DNA of 64,000 nucleotides from Chaenocephalus aceratus (Eukaryota > Chordata > Actinopteri > Perciformes > Channichthyidae), in contig CM043793.1 in assembly GCA_023974075.1 (NCBI GenBank), positions 7,930,788 through 7,994,787 on the forward strand, given 5' to 3'. Both the position numbers and the translations under genes were made by a program. The notes beneath the pieces are model-generated. The model was given only the letters and a program-made list of their open reading frames with translations, was not told the origin of the DNA and ran no database searches. Each line of letters opens with the position of its first letter. The first letter of the stretch is position 1. Shown here in pieces: positions 22,491 to 35,768 of the stretch.

Positions 22491-23486
22491 AGGCAAAGCG
22501 TAGGAATCGGCACAGATCATTGCACTGACAGGGGACCACTGGACCAGTAATAACAGTCACTACCTTGTCGTCACGGCAAAACTGCCCCCGTTATTTAGGT
22601 ACGGAGTAAATTGAGGAAAGACATTTTTTCCGAACCATGTGCATGTTTCTTGAAGTTGCAATGGACTGGGAGATATTGGACAGGGTCACCACTGTAGGAA
22701 CAGGTAGTGATTTCAGTTTGTCGATGCTTTAGCTAAGTGTCAGAAAATTGTCGGATTATCAAGCCAGAAAGTCATAATAAATCATGTCTCTCTGATTTTT
22801 TTCACCAGTTTGTTGTGCATTTCTTTATTACAACAACACTTGTATTTGTTTTATCTCCCCTCAATATACAAGTGAATACTGGCATTCTAAACTTGTGATA
22901 AATCCTGATCAATCACTCATTAATATTGCGTTTAGATTTTTGTATTCGATTGACAGCACTAATTGTTATATAATTGTATTAATTCACACACAAACGGTTC
23001 AGAGATGAATGGCCAAAAAGGCCGCAGGCATGAATGTTTCACACGGTGTTCATTCAGATGGATAGTGTAGCACATGATAGACTAAACATAAAATATACAC
23101 ATGGAGCTTTCAGTCTCCCCCTGTGCAGTGAATCAGAGTGACATAAAACATGAAGTACAACACAGAAACGTCTCATTACAACTGGCTGATTTTTTAGCAG
23201 AAATGACTCCTCCAGCTTCTGGCATTCAGTCTAACTTATGTCACTCCTGACAAACTGGCCTGCATGTCTGAATCACAGCCACAAACTGACAGTAACACTT
23301 TCCCTCCCAGTAAACTATGGGAAGAAATTCCTGTTGGATTTTTCGTGAAACAGTTTGATGAATTAAATCATCTTTCATTAACTGTTACGTTATATTTGAA
23401 GTAAGTTCCAATTTAATTTGTGGAGAGGGGAATAAAGAAAAATATAATTCCTGAGTGGCCCTATTCTACTCCTTTTCAGGATTATA
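22491..23486. other. No feature recognised
   Basis: AT-rich noncoding sequence without recognisable coding or repeat structure. Confidence 0.4.
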
Positions 23487-23722
23487 CACTGAACAAAAAT
23501 ATAAACGCAACACTTTTGCTTTTGCTCCCATTTGTCATGAGATGAACTCAAAGATCTAAAACATTTTCTATATACACAAAATAACCATTTCTCTCAAATA
23601 TTGTTCACAAATCTGAAAAAATCTGTGATAGTGAGCATTCCTCCTTTGCCGAGATAATCCATCCCACCTCACAGGTGTGGCATATCAAGATGCTGATTAG
23701 ACAGCATGATTATTGCACAGGT
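23487..23722 (+). mobile_element. Tc1/mariner left end, truncated
   Basis: After a TA (23485-23486) it begins CACTGAACAAAAATATAAAC and continues with AACTCAAAGATCTAAAAC, GAGATAATCCATCCCACCTC and TGGCATATCAAGATGCTGAT. This is a widespread Tc1-like end in fish. It stops after TTATTGCACAGGT, so transposase and right end are absent. Confidence 0.85.
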
Positions 23723-26700
23723 AAAAGACAGAGCGCTGGATGTCAGAGAGATCAACAGAAGAAGACAGACAGGAAGTAATAACGAAAGGGAACAGCAGAA
23801 GAAGACAGACAGAAAGTAAACACTAAAAGGAACACGGTATGGGCTCTGGCAGTGTTTACCGGTTAATGGAAAAGAAAATGTGAACAGAGTTGGGCAGTTA
23901 CATAACACCTTGATGAGTTACGTTTCTCCAGCTGTTGATACGAAGTGGAACAGACAATTGTTTTATTACCGGAAGCAATCATTTTAACATCAATCAAATA
24001 TTTTGTAATCAATATCGTGAATCCTGTCATTGATAGAATTAGCTGGATAATGTGCATGTACTTAATACATAATTCAAACCAACACAAACTATGGAAGTCA
24101 AATTAAAGTTGAATGATAAAAATGCAGTTGAAATATTTTTTATTTAATTTAGGAAGTACAAAAGCTGCTGATAGTATAAAAAAAGAAGGCAGAAACCAAG
24201 ATGTCTCCTCCATCTGTGTGAACGTCAGAGCAGATTTCCTCTTTTGATCCGTCCATTCAGCATACAGGTGTCTACTGTTTCACCTTTTATTTAGTCTAGG
24301 GATTCCAGTGTGAGAGTGTGCTTGTGAAATGTCTGAGGAGAGCAGGGAAGGAGCCTCTGGCACCCAGCAGCTTTATTATCATTTCATCAGCCTGCAGGTT
24401 GTCTTTGAAAGGTCAGACTCCTGGACGGCTTCCCACTGTGGTGTGAAGGCCCTCAGTGTCGTGGTGAACTACAGGGCTTAGCTAAATCTCATTACAACGC
24501 CACAGGTGAGGGAAATGTGATGTTTGCTTTTCCACCAAAACCCAATGTTTATGAAATATATAGAGGTGTCCTCATGTTACAGCCTGTGATGTCTCTCCCT
24601 GCGTCATCGGCCAGGCAGGGCAGCAGAGATCGCAGTCTGGATCCATTCAGACCTGGGTCTGGTCCAACGCTGCACAAACAGGCCCTCATGCATCTTCAGA
24701 CAAAACACAGGAAATAACCTGTTTTCCTCCTGTCTTCGATACAACCTTCTGTTCTTACTTTATTCGACTTGTTTCCAGTGGTTAAAGATGTTTAATTTAA
24801 TAAGAAATGATTACCACCCTCAGGCTCAGGTTAACTCTGTAGGCGTTTAGCTGACAGGTCAGGATTTTTTTATTTTTTGTAAAGTTCTCGTAAGGCTCTT
24901 TATACATGAATGTCGTATAACTTCAGATAATATTATCTAAGTTGTTTTGCATATCAATAAGTTTTCTCTCATTTCAGATCTTGGTTGCGTTCGAATTGTC
25001 AGTTTAGTTTAGGAACGTTCCTAACGGGAGTTATAACAGCTCTTTGAATTCTCTAGATTATAGGAATTGGTTTAGAAACTTCCTTTATAATCTCCTTAAA
25101 CACTGGACTTTCCTTCACTAAAAGGAAAGGAGAAAATGCTGTCCCACAATTCCTTGCAGCCACAACATTTACCGTGACACATCATTCGGCCATTCACGGA
25201 AACAACCGATCCTGACCGAAAAATGCATATCATGAAAGTTACGGTGCTAGTGAGCTAGCTCGATTGAAGACATGTTGTGACTGACTTCCGTTAACGTGTT
25301 CTAACTCTCAGCTAGCATCTGGCAACACTTGTTTTGCTGGGTTGCATTGATGAATGGCTGTGCCACTTTTGTTCTAACCAGGACTTGTTGCTCTTATAAT
25401 CAGAATTTCATCTAATAAAATTATGTCTCAAACATTCGTAACCGTTCACATTCACATATTCCTGTGCACAACATCTGTAACTGAACACTTATATTAACAT
25501 TTTGGGTTGCCATTGCACATGTAGCAGTAGAAATATACACTTGAGCTATAACTAGTCCAATGAGTTACTCAAATTAGATATTAATTGATCATCTATCATT
25601 TTTTGAATAAGACTGTCATTGCTTTCAGTTAGTTATTTTCAAGTATGAGAATTTTCTTGTTTTCGTGTTTCTCAAAAATGTGAAAACATATCATAACTTG
25701 TTACCAAGACACCTCCTCCCGCTCCTGCAGTACAAACAGCATTATTAATAATAAAACACAAAGATTTATATTTGATGGTTTGGTCCTCTCTTTGACGCGC
25801 TGACCCCACTTTTAGAAAATGAAAAAGGCTTTTTCCAAGAATATTCTGGCTCGTCTCCACTGAAGCGCGTGGAGAGCATCTCCGTTTGAAGAGGCTTTTA
25901 TAAGAAATGGAGACTGAGAGCACCTGCAACGCCATCTCAGCCTCTTCTGTCCCACTAACTCTGCAGGAGACGGTTCAAACATGCAAATATCAGAATCAGG
26001 GGAGGGGGGGGGGGGGGGTTGCTTCTTCTACTCAAACTAAATCTCTTTAGGTGCTCCGACTTAATTTGTTTTAGGGGAAGTGAGGTAAGGACATGGTTGA
26101 ACGGTTGCCATGTTGTAAAACAATCCGAGGGGGTGAAGTTGAAAGTGAAGCACACACAGATGCCTTTTATTTATTTATGAGAATAAAAAGCAACATCTCA
26201 CCGGGCCCATCCTCTTTTGTTTTCTAAAAGATGGCATCGATGCCTGCGGGAGAAACGATGGCAAGTAAGGCCACTCTAGTTATTAATGTCAGCATAGAAA
26301 TACTGCATGTAGAAATCACTCCCCTCTTTTGTGCTGCGTTTCGGTCCTGATTTCCAAAGTCAGAAACTCAAAACTTTTTTTATTTCATAATCTAATATTT
26401 GTAGTGATGTCAAATTGATTTAAAAAAATGCAATCGCCTCAATCAAAATACTAGATTAAACTTGTCAACCCCTAGCAAGCACATGAAGAAGGCTAAAAAA
26501 GCCTTCCAAACTGTAAATCAATGAAGGTTAAAAACGTTGCCACAGGCAAGGTCAAGCTATTTAGACGTGCAGATGAGCTCCAGGTGAAAAAAAGATGAAG
26601 TCATGTGTGTGGGATGATTTTAAAGAACCTTACAAAACTAACGGTCAAACAAACAACTGCACTTTTTGATTATGTTCTTTATCAGCAACTCTGTTTCACA

Positions 26701-27019
26701 TTGTTATTCACACTGTGAGCTAGCTCTTATTCTGAGAGTTACTTATCTAAAAGGTATTTCTAAATAAAACCATGTTAAAATCAGGGGTCAGAATTGTTTT
26801 ATTTATATTTAGATAAGTATTATTTTTATTTTATTCCAAAAGCAAACTATCAGTAGATTCAATCAATAGATATTTCATTTTTGACATTAATATACCGTTA
26901 ACTCAAAGTACAACTGAGTCTGATGGGATTGACATCTGTTCTGCTGATATGTGGTCATGAAGTATTAGACAAAATGAAGTTTAGACCTGATAGTGGAGAC
27001 AGAAAAAGTAAAGAAACAT
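23723..27019. other. 3.3 kb without a recognisable gene
   Basis: A 39-bp imperfect tandem pair built on AGAAGAAGACAGACAG lies at about 23755-23833, and a 17-19 bp poly-G tract at about 26000-26018. The remainder is AT-rich with short open frames only. No protein domain or repeat border was recognised. Confidence 0.4.
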
Positions 27020-27023
27020 TTAA

Positions 27024-28397
27024 AGGTCCCATGTCACGCTTTTCCAGTTATTACCCGGCCCTTTGTGTGTTATGAAGGTTTTTATGCATGTAAACGGTCT
27101 GCAGAGTCAAAACCCTCAAAGTACACCCTGTAGCAAAAAATCTTGAAGCTGGTGGCTGGATTTCTCGCGCCCAAGGCGACCAACAACCAATCAGGAATCT
27201 CCCGCCCGCCCCCGGCATACAAAGCAATAGCAATGTTAAAACGAAGTAAACTGGATATAAAATCCCCAAACAGGCGAAAACCTACCAGTTCCACCCACTG
27301 TCTCTGCCACCTCCCTCCATGCCTCGCTCCTCCGGTTTGTATCCCGGTAGGTGAACAGAGACTGATCATACAGCACCGGGTGATTCACTACCGCTCCATT
27401 TTTTTGAATATGAAGAAATTACCTGCGTAGTCTCTCCCAGCATACACGCGGTTTGATTGGCTAGTGCTTGTACTGTCAGATTTGCATACGCGGGATTTGA
27501 TTGGCTGATGCCAAGCATCGAGCTTCAAAAGTTGAACATTGTTCAACTTTTGATGCCGGTAGATGCTCGTGATGCTTGCAAAGCCATGCCATGCTCCCCA
27601 CAATGCAGTTCGGCGAAGTTTAAAAATCTTCGACGTCACCCCATTCAAATGAATGGGCGAAGCGTTGAAAGCATTTTTCGATGCCTGTAGTGTAGACGGG
27701 CCGTAACACAGAAAATACCTCCCCAAAACGCCTCATTGGAGATATGTCATTGTCCATTTGATTCCTCTGGGTACGCATGATGTCATCCGTACCCGGAACG
27801 AAATGGACCAATCCATGGAGCCGTTACGTTAGGTCCGCGGAGCCGTTACGTTAAACCCCCGCTGATTGGTCCAAATTGACCAATCCACGGACTTCCTCAC
27901 ACACTCAGTGCATGCAGCTCTGCTGATCTCTCCTCCCTGGCTGCAGGCTGATAACAGACAGTTGGGATCGCGGCGAAATTCTCTCTGCAGACCCATTCTC
28001 ACAGCGTTTATCAACCTTTTTCTAACTCAATATCAAGCCACACTTATTGTTTTTACTTCGGCTGTGACTTTGTGTGTGCTCAGGGTGAGTTTGGCTGTGT
28101 TTCGCTGTGTATCACTAAACAAGGAAATCACACCTCCACGGAGCTCAGCGTGATTCACAACGTCCCGACTGGTCCCGACCAATCGGAGCACACTGGGCTC
28201 ACAGGGAGGGGGGGGGGGGGGCAAGAGCTGCAGCGAGCCGTTTAGTGGAGAGAGTGAATACTGCTGAATACACATACTTTACAGAGATGCTGTATGCGAA
28301 ACCAATGTGAGTTTGGAAAATTGCACAGTATAAATCTATTCTAGTAGACCTCAACAATGGAATTATGATCAGTGGAAATGGCCATGACATGGGACCT
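27024..28397. mobile_element. TTAA-target MITE, long variant (family A)
   Basis: TTAA flanks both sides (27020-27023 and 28398-28401). The inverted termini AGGTCCCATGTCA match exactly. The copy at 58458-59059 shares both ends and the parts AAACGGTCTGCAGAGTCAAA and CACGGACTTCCTCACACAC-like sequence. This copy has about 570 bp extra at 27133-27700 and about 190 bp extra at 28033-28225. TTAA duplications occur in piggyBac and Kolobok elements; the superfamily is undecided. There is no transposase. Confidence 0.88.
27527..27551. repeat. Perfect 12-bp-arm palindrome
   Basis: AAAAGTTGAACA and TGTTCAACTTTT meet around one base. It lies in the extra segment of the long MITE, which also has a GATGCTTGC/GCAAGCATC-like pairing around it, so this segment may be a small element of its own. 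Confidence 0.9.
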
Positions 28398-28401
28398 TTA
28401 A

Positions 28402-29734
28402 CCAAAAACTACAAATGTCAACCTCATGGGGGAAAAAAAACAGGCTATCACCAAACTGAGAAGGATAAGATGAGTGTTGTTTCACAATTTCATCCTGTAG
28501 CGGTTTAGAATGGACAATTGTCTAGATCGCAAACAGACATTGCCATGCAGGAAGCTATACCACTAGCATTGCTAAACACCACCAGTCTGAAGTGCACATA
28601 TATATTTTAGGGGCACTATTATGTTTTCACCACCCAAAGGAACCTAATTTCTTATCTAAAATTCAAACCAAAAACGTCATCATCTGAATCCTTCCAACAT
28701 GAAGTCTAGTCAGAAGAGTAAGCACAAAGTTAAGTCATACCTTTGACAATGACATCGAGTCTTAGCTCCCCAACTGTCATGCTGGATGTGTTAAAAATAA
28801 GTTAATGAATATTCAATGGGTCTTTTGAGCATATTATTCAGGATATTAGCATAGTCAGTGACCTAAACATCAGTGTGAGGGGAGCAGATGAATCAGAGGG
28901 CACACAGAGAAAGAGTGGGCAGAAAAGGCCAGAGGGAACAGCAGGTCTGCATTCATTACTTTCAGGAGCAGGACGGTCACTGAAGACACAAAAAGCCCAG
29001 ACGGGGAGAGGTAGCAGCGAAGGAGACAATTTACAACAATGACATTAAAGTTGAGTCTCTGCAGAGTGGAGCAGGTGGGGAAGTGTCCTACACAGGTCAG
29101 CAAAATGTAACCTGTGTTAGTGGCAGAGTACCACGCTTCATACAAAATGTCTCAGTGAATGTACACACAGGCTCGGGGAGTAACAGATTACATGTAACGG
29201 GATTATGTTATCAGGATACAAGAAAGGTAACTGTATTCCCTTACAGTTACATCAAATAAGACACAGTCAGATAAATGCTACATTTAAACACAATTGACAT
29301 TAGAGCAGGAGTACAATGTGTAAAAAGAATACAAATAAAAAATAAACTGAATCTCTACACCTGCTGCTTGAATCTGTTTTCACGTTCTTTGGTTAATTAT
29401 TTCGTTTTTATTTCAGTAGATGAATCTATGAGTTAATAAAATAGTGTGTGTGGGCCCAACTGTGTGTATTAAACTAAAACGGAGTATTTTCTGTCAGCTC
29501 AGATTGTATCTCTGCTTTGTAGTATGGGCTCATGTGTTTCATTGTCGGTGTATAGGCTACTGACTCAATATGCGTAATGAAAGCCAGGTTTTGCTACAAA
29601 TATAATCATTTTTGATACTAATTATCTTGGTTTCTTCTTTCCTAAGGTCACATTGTTCTGTTGTCTTATTGATATTTCTGTTGGATTTATTTGCATTGCT
29701 TTTTTTTATTTTGATACTCAGATCAGGTTAATGA
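28402..29734. other. No gene recognised
   Basis: AT-rich noncoding sequence. A minus-strand frame at 28870-29145 has no recognisable motif. Confidence 0.4.
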
Positions 29735-29739
29735 TGACC

Positions 29740-30180
29740 TGTTAGGAACCTTGACTCAATAGCTTGGAGGACTCAAATGCACGACCCAGAGACAAAAAGG
29801 TTTTGAAGAAAAAATAGTCTTTACTTGCAAAAAACAAAATCACTCTTTTAGAGGAATGAACAAACTGGCTCTCGTGGAGGATAAAAGGCAAAACACTGAC
29901 TTTCATTAAGCAATGGCTTAGATCTTACTTCTTGGAGCAATGAACAAGACGAAGCGACCACTAACAAGGGGAGACAGGACAATATATACATGAGGTAAGT
30001 GGGCACAGGTGGAAACAATCAGGGGCGGGGCAGACACTGATGATGGCGAGAAAAGGAACCAGAGCAGGAAGTAAAGGGACCTGGAATGAGACAAGGTGAG
30101 TATAAAATAAAACAGGAAGTGGAACATAAACTAAACTAACATGACAAAACATAACGTAACATAATTGACGGGACACAACA
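29740..30180 (-). mobile_element. Solo LTR with TGACC duplication
   Basis: The element runs from TGTTAGGAACC to GGACACAACA, the TG...CA ends of an LTR. Exact 5-bp duplications TGACC flank it (29735-29739 and 30181-30185). On the minus strand a TATATATTG motif precedes the likely transcription start. No internal region is present, so this is a solo LTR left by recombination. Confidence 0.85.
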
Positions 30181-30480
30181 TGACCTTTTTCTACAGGTAA
30201 CTAGTCAATGTAAACAAATCCCCTCCCAGCCCTATGTACAGAGCACATGATCACATTTCACCACATTGAACTCAACACAATGTTCCCATCAACGTGAAGC
30301 TGTAATGAAGTGTTTCCCGCAGACGTACTTTTGACGGGCCGGGTCCCCATATGTCTTTCTTTCACCATGTTATTGAAGTAGACAAAGGAGTTCAATGGAG
30401 GTGTTTCAGGCAGGATGGTTGGGTGTGGGAGACCCTCTGGAGGGAACTTTGAGATTGTAGCCTTTGCAGACCATTTACAT

Positions 30481-31417
30481 CAGGGGTGGGGAACCTCCGG
30501 CCTCCGGGCCGTATACGGCCCGCGAGACAATTTGGTACGGCCCTCGATGTCATTTATAAACACACGCAAAAAATAAAAAAATGAAAGAAATCTAGACCGC
30601 AAACAAATTAAACAAGCGAGTGACTGTTTTTCCTGGCCAAGGTCAGGGTCCTTGAACACAACACGAGCCTAACGTGTCATCACGTGGTATATGTCTCGAC
30701 TGACAGGGGTGCAGTTCTGACGGAGAGCACCAGAACGCCACTCCAGCACTTCAGAAATTGCAGTACCGATAAGTCCATACACATGCCGCAGTTTCTGCGT
30801 GTCTGTGTCTTTAGTTGAAAGCCCAGTGGCGATCTGCTCATCTGTCATACTGATCAGACAGTCAATAACTGTGTTGTTATCATTAGCATCTGGTTAGCTA
30901 GCTATGCTAACGAATATAAGACGCTTTTTCTACAACCAGTGAGGTAAAGGCACATCTTTATATGATCATTATAGTTATAAAAAAAATAAGAGAATAAAGT
31001 AAACAGGTATAAAATACTATATGACAGTTATTAATAAAGAAGAATACAGTTTGAAAGGGGAGTGATTTGTCAAATATCCATAAATTAAAAGAAAATCTGT
31101 TTACAGTTGTGTTTGGGTGTTGAGAGATGTGTCCATAGATCTCCTAATGTTGCTCTCAAAGTGCACCAGATTGATGCTTTTAACTTCAACATTTAAAAAA
31201 AATCTTCCCAGGGGAGCACGCCACACCCTGCACGTGCATGCATACGCGAGTCATGGTGAGATATCTAGATTAAGAGGTTGCTTTTTCTTTGCACAGAATG
31301 AAATGAATGGGCTGTGATTTTAGTTTTTTTAAGCAGAGGTCAATAACTTGTACGGCCCTCTGAGGATATTGTAAAAATTGAAATGGCCCTTGAGGGGAAA
31401 AAGGTTCCCCACCCCTG
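30481..31417. mobile_element. hAT nonautonomous element, Charlie-like
   Basis: The ends CAGGGGTGGGGAACC and GGTTCCCCACCCCTG are perfect inverted repeats. The exact duplication ATTTACAT lies at 30473-30480 and 31418-31425. Subterminal GCGGGCCGTATACGGCCC-like sequence is shared in reverse with the fragment at 55845-55914. There is no transposase in its 937 bp. Confidence 0.93.
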
Positions 31418-31425
31418 ATTTACAT

Positions 31426-33077
31426 GCACACAAACCGATAGGACACACTACAGGAATGGGGATATCCGAAAAAAGCACAATAGGGCCAGTTTAAGCTCAA
31501 TGTTCCCTGAATCTTACCCATGCTTTTTTCAGGAATAACGTCATGGTGCTCTCAAATGCAAAGGGGCTCAAAGATAAAGCCCATGCATTTTTCATGGTGG
31601 ACACTGCAGCTTTTCTCCTCTGATATGACAACGAGGGCTTATCGTCCTGTGTGCTCATCTGGGCGTGCAACAATGGGCACGGATGCAATCTGAACCTCGT
31701 TCTCTGGAACTGATTCAGCTATGCCTGCAGGGAACATAATATACCTATTCTTAAGAAGATGATTCATTCTATATTATCACTCAAAGATAAACGTATAGAC
31801 CTTAATGTTATGTATTGCATATTTTTCACTTTGTTTTGACAGTTCACACTGAGCCTGCAACCAGCTTCAGATGGACTCTGTGTAAGGCTTGCAAAGGAAT
31901 CTACTTCAGGGTGGTTAATAATGCACTGTGTATTACATTTCTGTGATGAATGCTGTGTGGCTGACTGCGCCTACAGCTGTGATCCTCGGTATCTTATTAA
32001 ACAGTGTGGGGTTTTTGTCTGAGAGTGCAATTAAGAAATGCAGGAAAAACATGCACACCAGCCACCGCAGTGCCTCAGCCATGAACATGCTGGAGAAGAA
32101 AAAAGCTGTAGATTACTTAATTAGCATGAAGCAATCTCTGCAGAGACACACAAAGCAACACATGTATACTAACCTACAGTCTAGGATAATGACATATGGA
32201 TTTACTCTTGGAGTAGCTTTCCTGACACAGTGTCCATTGGGAGTTTGCTGCCCTGTGTTTAGCCTCTCAGGCAGTGGACGCCCCCGACGGCCTCCACCAA
32301 TCACACCTCACTAGACCGCACATGAAGCTACATGCAAGGTTATATAATAATAAAATAAATAATAATGAAATGTTGCTAAAAATAGGAGGATCATAATATT
32401 GGATAAATACAAATATGGGATATATAAAACATGACAATAAATTAATACAAATTAAATGCAAACATTTTAAATTTAAATTAAAAAATAAATAGGATAAAAA
32501 CAAATAAAATGAAAGGAAAATGTAGTCATAAATTTAAAGCTAGTATTTCTAAAACACAAATATGTGGTAATAGTACCGCATAAAGAGAGAAAACAATAGA
32601 TCATTTATAATATATATAATAATGCAACCATATAGAAAATATGTTATTATTACTGCTGTACTGGATTTTTTTTTTTTAAATGTCGGGACATGTTTTGAAG
32701 ATTTCGGAGCAAGTATTAAACCCATTACAAATGTTATATACTGTACAGTATATCTGCGTGACAGATAAGAACTAAACCTTGGAGAACATTGGCTTCAGGC
32801 AGGAAGCTACTTGCTTCTCTAAGTATCTCATTAAAACAGGAACGGCCTGGTAGTTCAGCTGCCTCTAATGAGCTGTGAGCCTGATCGCTGTCACCATCAA
32901 CACAGCAGCCATCTCTCCAACAACCCTGAAACAGAACAGCTCACTCAGCCGAAATGAAGCCTGACGGGACCTTCAAGGGCAGAGCAAAGTGCAGGCTCGC
33001 CTAAAACTCATGCCGCTCTGACCTTCAACGCGACATAATGTCATCCCAGTATGCAAAGAGCATAACTTGCTGTGACT
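31426..33077. other. No gene recognised
   Basis: A 128-codon frame at 31928-32314 has no recognisable domain. A very AT-rich stretch follows (32330-32680). The block TCGGGACATGTTTTGAAGAT at 32684 resembles one at about 40088, so a small dispersed repeat may be present. Confidence 0.35.
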
Positions 33078-33082
33078 GTTCT

Positions 33083-33539
33083 TGTTACGAACTCAGACAC
33101 TTAGGATGTAGGACCCAATTGCACGACCCGGGAGACAGAGGTAAAGTATTTGTAAGATACTTTATTTTCCAATACAGCAGTGAACAACAAAAAGGGTAAC
33201 TATCAATCTCTAGCCAAGATGACAAAAATAGCGAACAAAAAATGAAAGCGCTCACGTAGTGAGGAATGAAACTTTTTACGAGCACAAGAAACAGTGACCT
33301 GACCATAGCATAAGACAATACGAACAGACGAGGAACACTGGGAGACAGGGGAATTTATACACAAGACAATGAGAAACAGGTGGGAACAATCAGGGGCGGG
33401 ACTGATGCTGATGAGCACAGGAGACACAGAAAGGATGCCAGGTGAAAACAATCAGGAAGCCTGGAATGAGAGATAATTGGTGAGTGAGAACACAAACATA
33501 AAACATGAACCTCTCTAGCATTTCTGTCGGTGCACAACA
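33083..33539 (-). mobile_element. Solo LTR with GTTCT duplication
   Basis: The element runs from TGTTACGAACTC to GTGCACAACA and is flanked by exact 5-bp duplications GTTCT (33078-33082 and 33540-33544). On the minus strand TATAAATTCCCC is followed further along by AATAAAG, as in an LTR promoter and poly(A) signal. It resembles the 29740-30180 LTR in motif order (CAGGTGG, ACAATCAGGGGCGG). Confidence 0.88.
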
Positions 33540-33640
33540 GTTCTTTCAGGACATTCATCCCTGATGTATGTGTGTTTAGGTTCAGCTAGTGTTGGAAGAA
33601 ATCCTTGCCTGGGCTAGTTGAAGAGTCCCGACCTCATCTC

Positions 33641-35367
33641 CAGTGGCGCCAGCAGGGGGGTGGCCATGGCCACCCTGATATATTTGTTGGCCCCCCCACC
33701 ACAGTCACGTATGCGTAGTAGTTTATCTGATATTTAACAACAAATACACAGCCAGCGAGTCACTCTGATACTCGGCGCACCACTCTGAGATTCGCACAGA
33801 CAGCAGCAGGTTGCAGCAAAACGTTTCTTTCTACTGACTTTTCTACTGACTTGACAAAAATACACCAGACTTCTAGAAGGTAAGTCGTATACGTTCGTTG
33901 CCTGTTAAGCCCCACAACACTTTAGGTTTTAGTGTGATAGCTTTAGGTAGCAAAAAACGGAGATATGCTTAGCTTTAGCTGTTATTCTGATCAGAATGTG
34001 TGTTCAATGGCATTAAAACGAGAAAAACGCTGGAAGACCTGGAAAACAGGCTCGGGGCTCAGTAAAGGCTGGCTTGACTTCAGGTATAATTCGTCTGTAA
34101 ACACACTTTGGCGGCTATCCTAGTTAGCGTTAGTTTAGCTTGCTAAGCTAAAGTTAGCTGATGTCGGTATGCTGGGCTGGTGTAATGCGTAGGCTACTAT
34201 TAATCACTGCTGTGTCAATTTGCAGAAAATGAAGAGAAAGTCAACAGACATCTCTTCTTATTTTAAGAAGAAGATTAGTAAAGGAGAGACAGAGCTGGCA
34301 GGGGAGCAACAGCATAGGGCTAGTGAGGAGATGGCCATACATGCTAGAAGTACACGTGGAACTCTGTTTTGTAAAAGTGAAACTAAAACCTAAGTACAGT
34401 TTTATTAATGTGAATGTGACCTTTTTAATCATTTAAGTCTTCTACACACTTTAGGTCTGCAGCTCCTTCAAAATGAAACGAGAATCTATGCAGCTTTTCC
34501 TCTTCTGTGTTCTGAGGTTATGAGCCGACCATTAGTCAAGTTTGTTTTCATAATGTTCTGTATGCTAATTTTAAAAAAGGGTAACCAGTTTGTTTATAAA
34601 GTATAAATATACATTTTCAAATCAAATGTATTACTCTCACCACAGTGGCCTAATCTAAAAAAAATAGAAATATGTCTCGTCACCTATTTTCTGTCGAATA
34701 CTAAAAGGTGGTGTTTTGTATCATTTATAATGTTTTGAATTTGCTATAAAGGTCAATAATAGATGGTGTGTTTGTGTTCAATCACAGTATGTATTTACCA
34801 TTTTATACCCCTTGTATTTTTGGGTCCTGTTGAAATAAAATAGTCATGTTTTAAAACTTGATTTAATAAAGTCATATCAATCATCTTTGATCCCAGTGTG
34901 ACACAAACAGCTTTGTTCATGTATAAAACCATTTATAACCTAGAGACAGAATGTAACTGAAGAACATGTTGTGTATTGTATGTGTTGAGAATGCTGAACA
35001 TTTTGTGCCTTACAATAAAGGAACTTATTTAAATTAAGCTATATTTGTCTTTTTAAAAAGGAAAGAACAACTAGCATGTATAAAAAAACAATACATCACC
35101 AACACATGTATACATAACACAAAACAAGGTTCTTTTAAATGTTTGAAGTAAAATGTTAACTATCCGTATTATATTCACTTCAGATGAATAGTATCAGAAA
35201 ATGTAAAATAAGAAACCAAAGTATATCAGTAGGTGATTCTCTTTGCCATTGTTTTCATCTAGTCTATACTTTTACAACAATTACATTCTTGGTTTTGGTG
35301 GGCCACCCCAAGATTTTCAGTGGCCCCATTTGGCCACCCCTATGAAAAATTTCTGGAGGCGCCACTG
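33641..35367 (+). mobile_element. hAT deletion derivative with transposase N terminus
   Basis: The ends CAGTGGCGCC and GGCGCCACTG are inverted. The duplication CTCATCTC is exact (33633-33640 and 35368-35375). Subterminal sequence is similar on both sides (GGTGGCCATGGCCACCC and GGTGGGCCACCCC). The 1.7 kb body retains only the start of a transposase, so it needs a helper. Confidence 0.92.
34229..34393 (+). pseudogene. hAT transposase N-terminal exon remnant
   Basis: The 54-codon reading starts MKRKSTDISSYFKKKISKGE and has a basic segment followed by a Phe and more Lys. Such starts precede the TTF finger in fish hAT transposases. It is preceded by TCAATTTGCAG, a possible splice acceptor. It ends at a stop after SETKT; no catalytic part remains. 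Confidence 0.65.
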
Positions 35368-35375
35368 CTCATCTC

Positions 35376-35683
35376 AACACTTTAACTTTTTTAATTGTTT
35401 CGCTGCATGGAGGCAGACAAAGTACAATGCAGAATAACTTTATTCTGTCAAAGATGGAAAACAAAGTATCAGCCAACCCTGTCTCCTAAAAATTACGTTC
35501 CCACATAAATAAAATGCATTCTCAATTACGTTTAGCAAGAAACGTATTTTCTCCCACATTACGTTTCTTATGAACGTATCTTAAATATGTTTATTTTCTA
35601 CATATTTTTGACATTTATTGTCTTGCTTATAATAATGATAATAGTCATTTATAAATATCATTTTAGAGCACACATTTGAAATC
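35376..35683. other. No feature recognised
   Basis: AT-rich sequence with no recognisable gene or repeat border. Confidence 0.35.
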
Positions 35684-35758
35684 CAGAATCGGGCTCGATA
35701 TATGGTTAAATTAAAATCAGTAGGCGAGGCTGTAATTTCGCCAGCTGTTACTCTCAAA
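35684..35758 (+). repeat. Fragment of the palindromic repeat family
   Basis: AATCGGGCTCGATATATGGT, AAATCAGTAGGCGAGGCTG and TGTTACTCTCA match parts of the palindromic element at 45576-46171. The hAT at 35769 has cut the repeat off immediately to the right. Confidence 0.75.
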
Positions 35759-35768
35759 GGCTATAAAT

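Noticed and set aside
31928..32314. 128-codon open frame as a host gene
   Set aside because: No recognisable motif, no splice partner and no repeat of the frame elsewhere.
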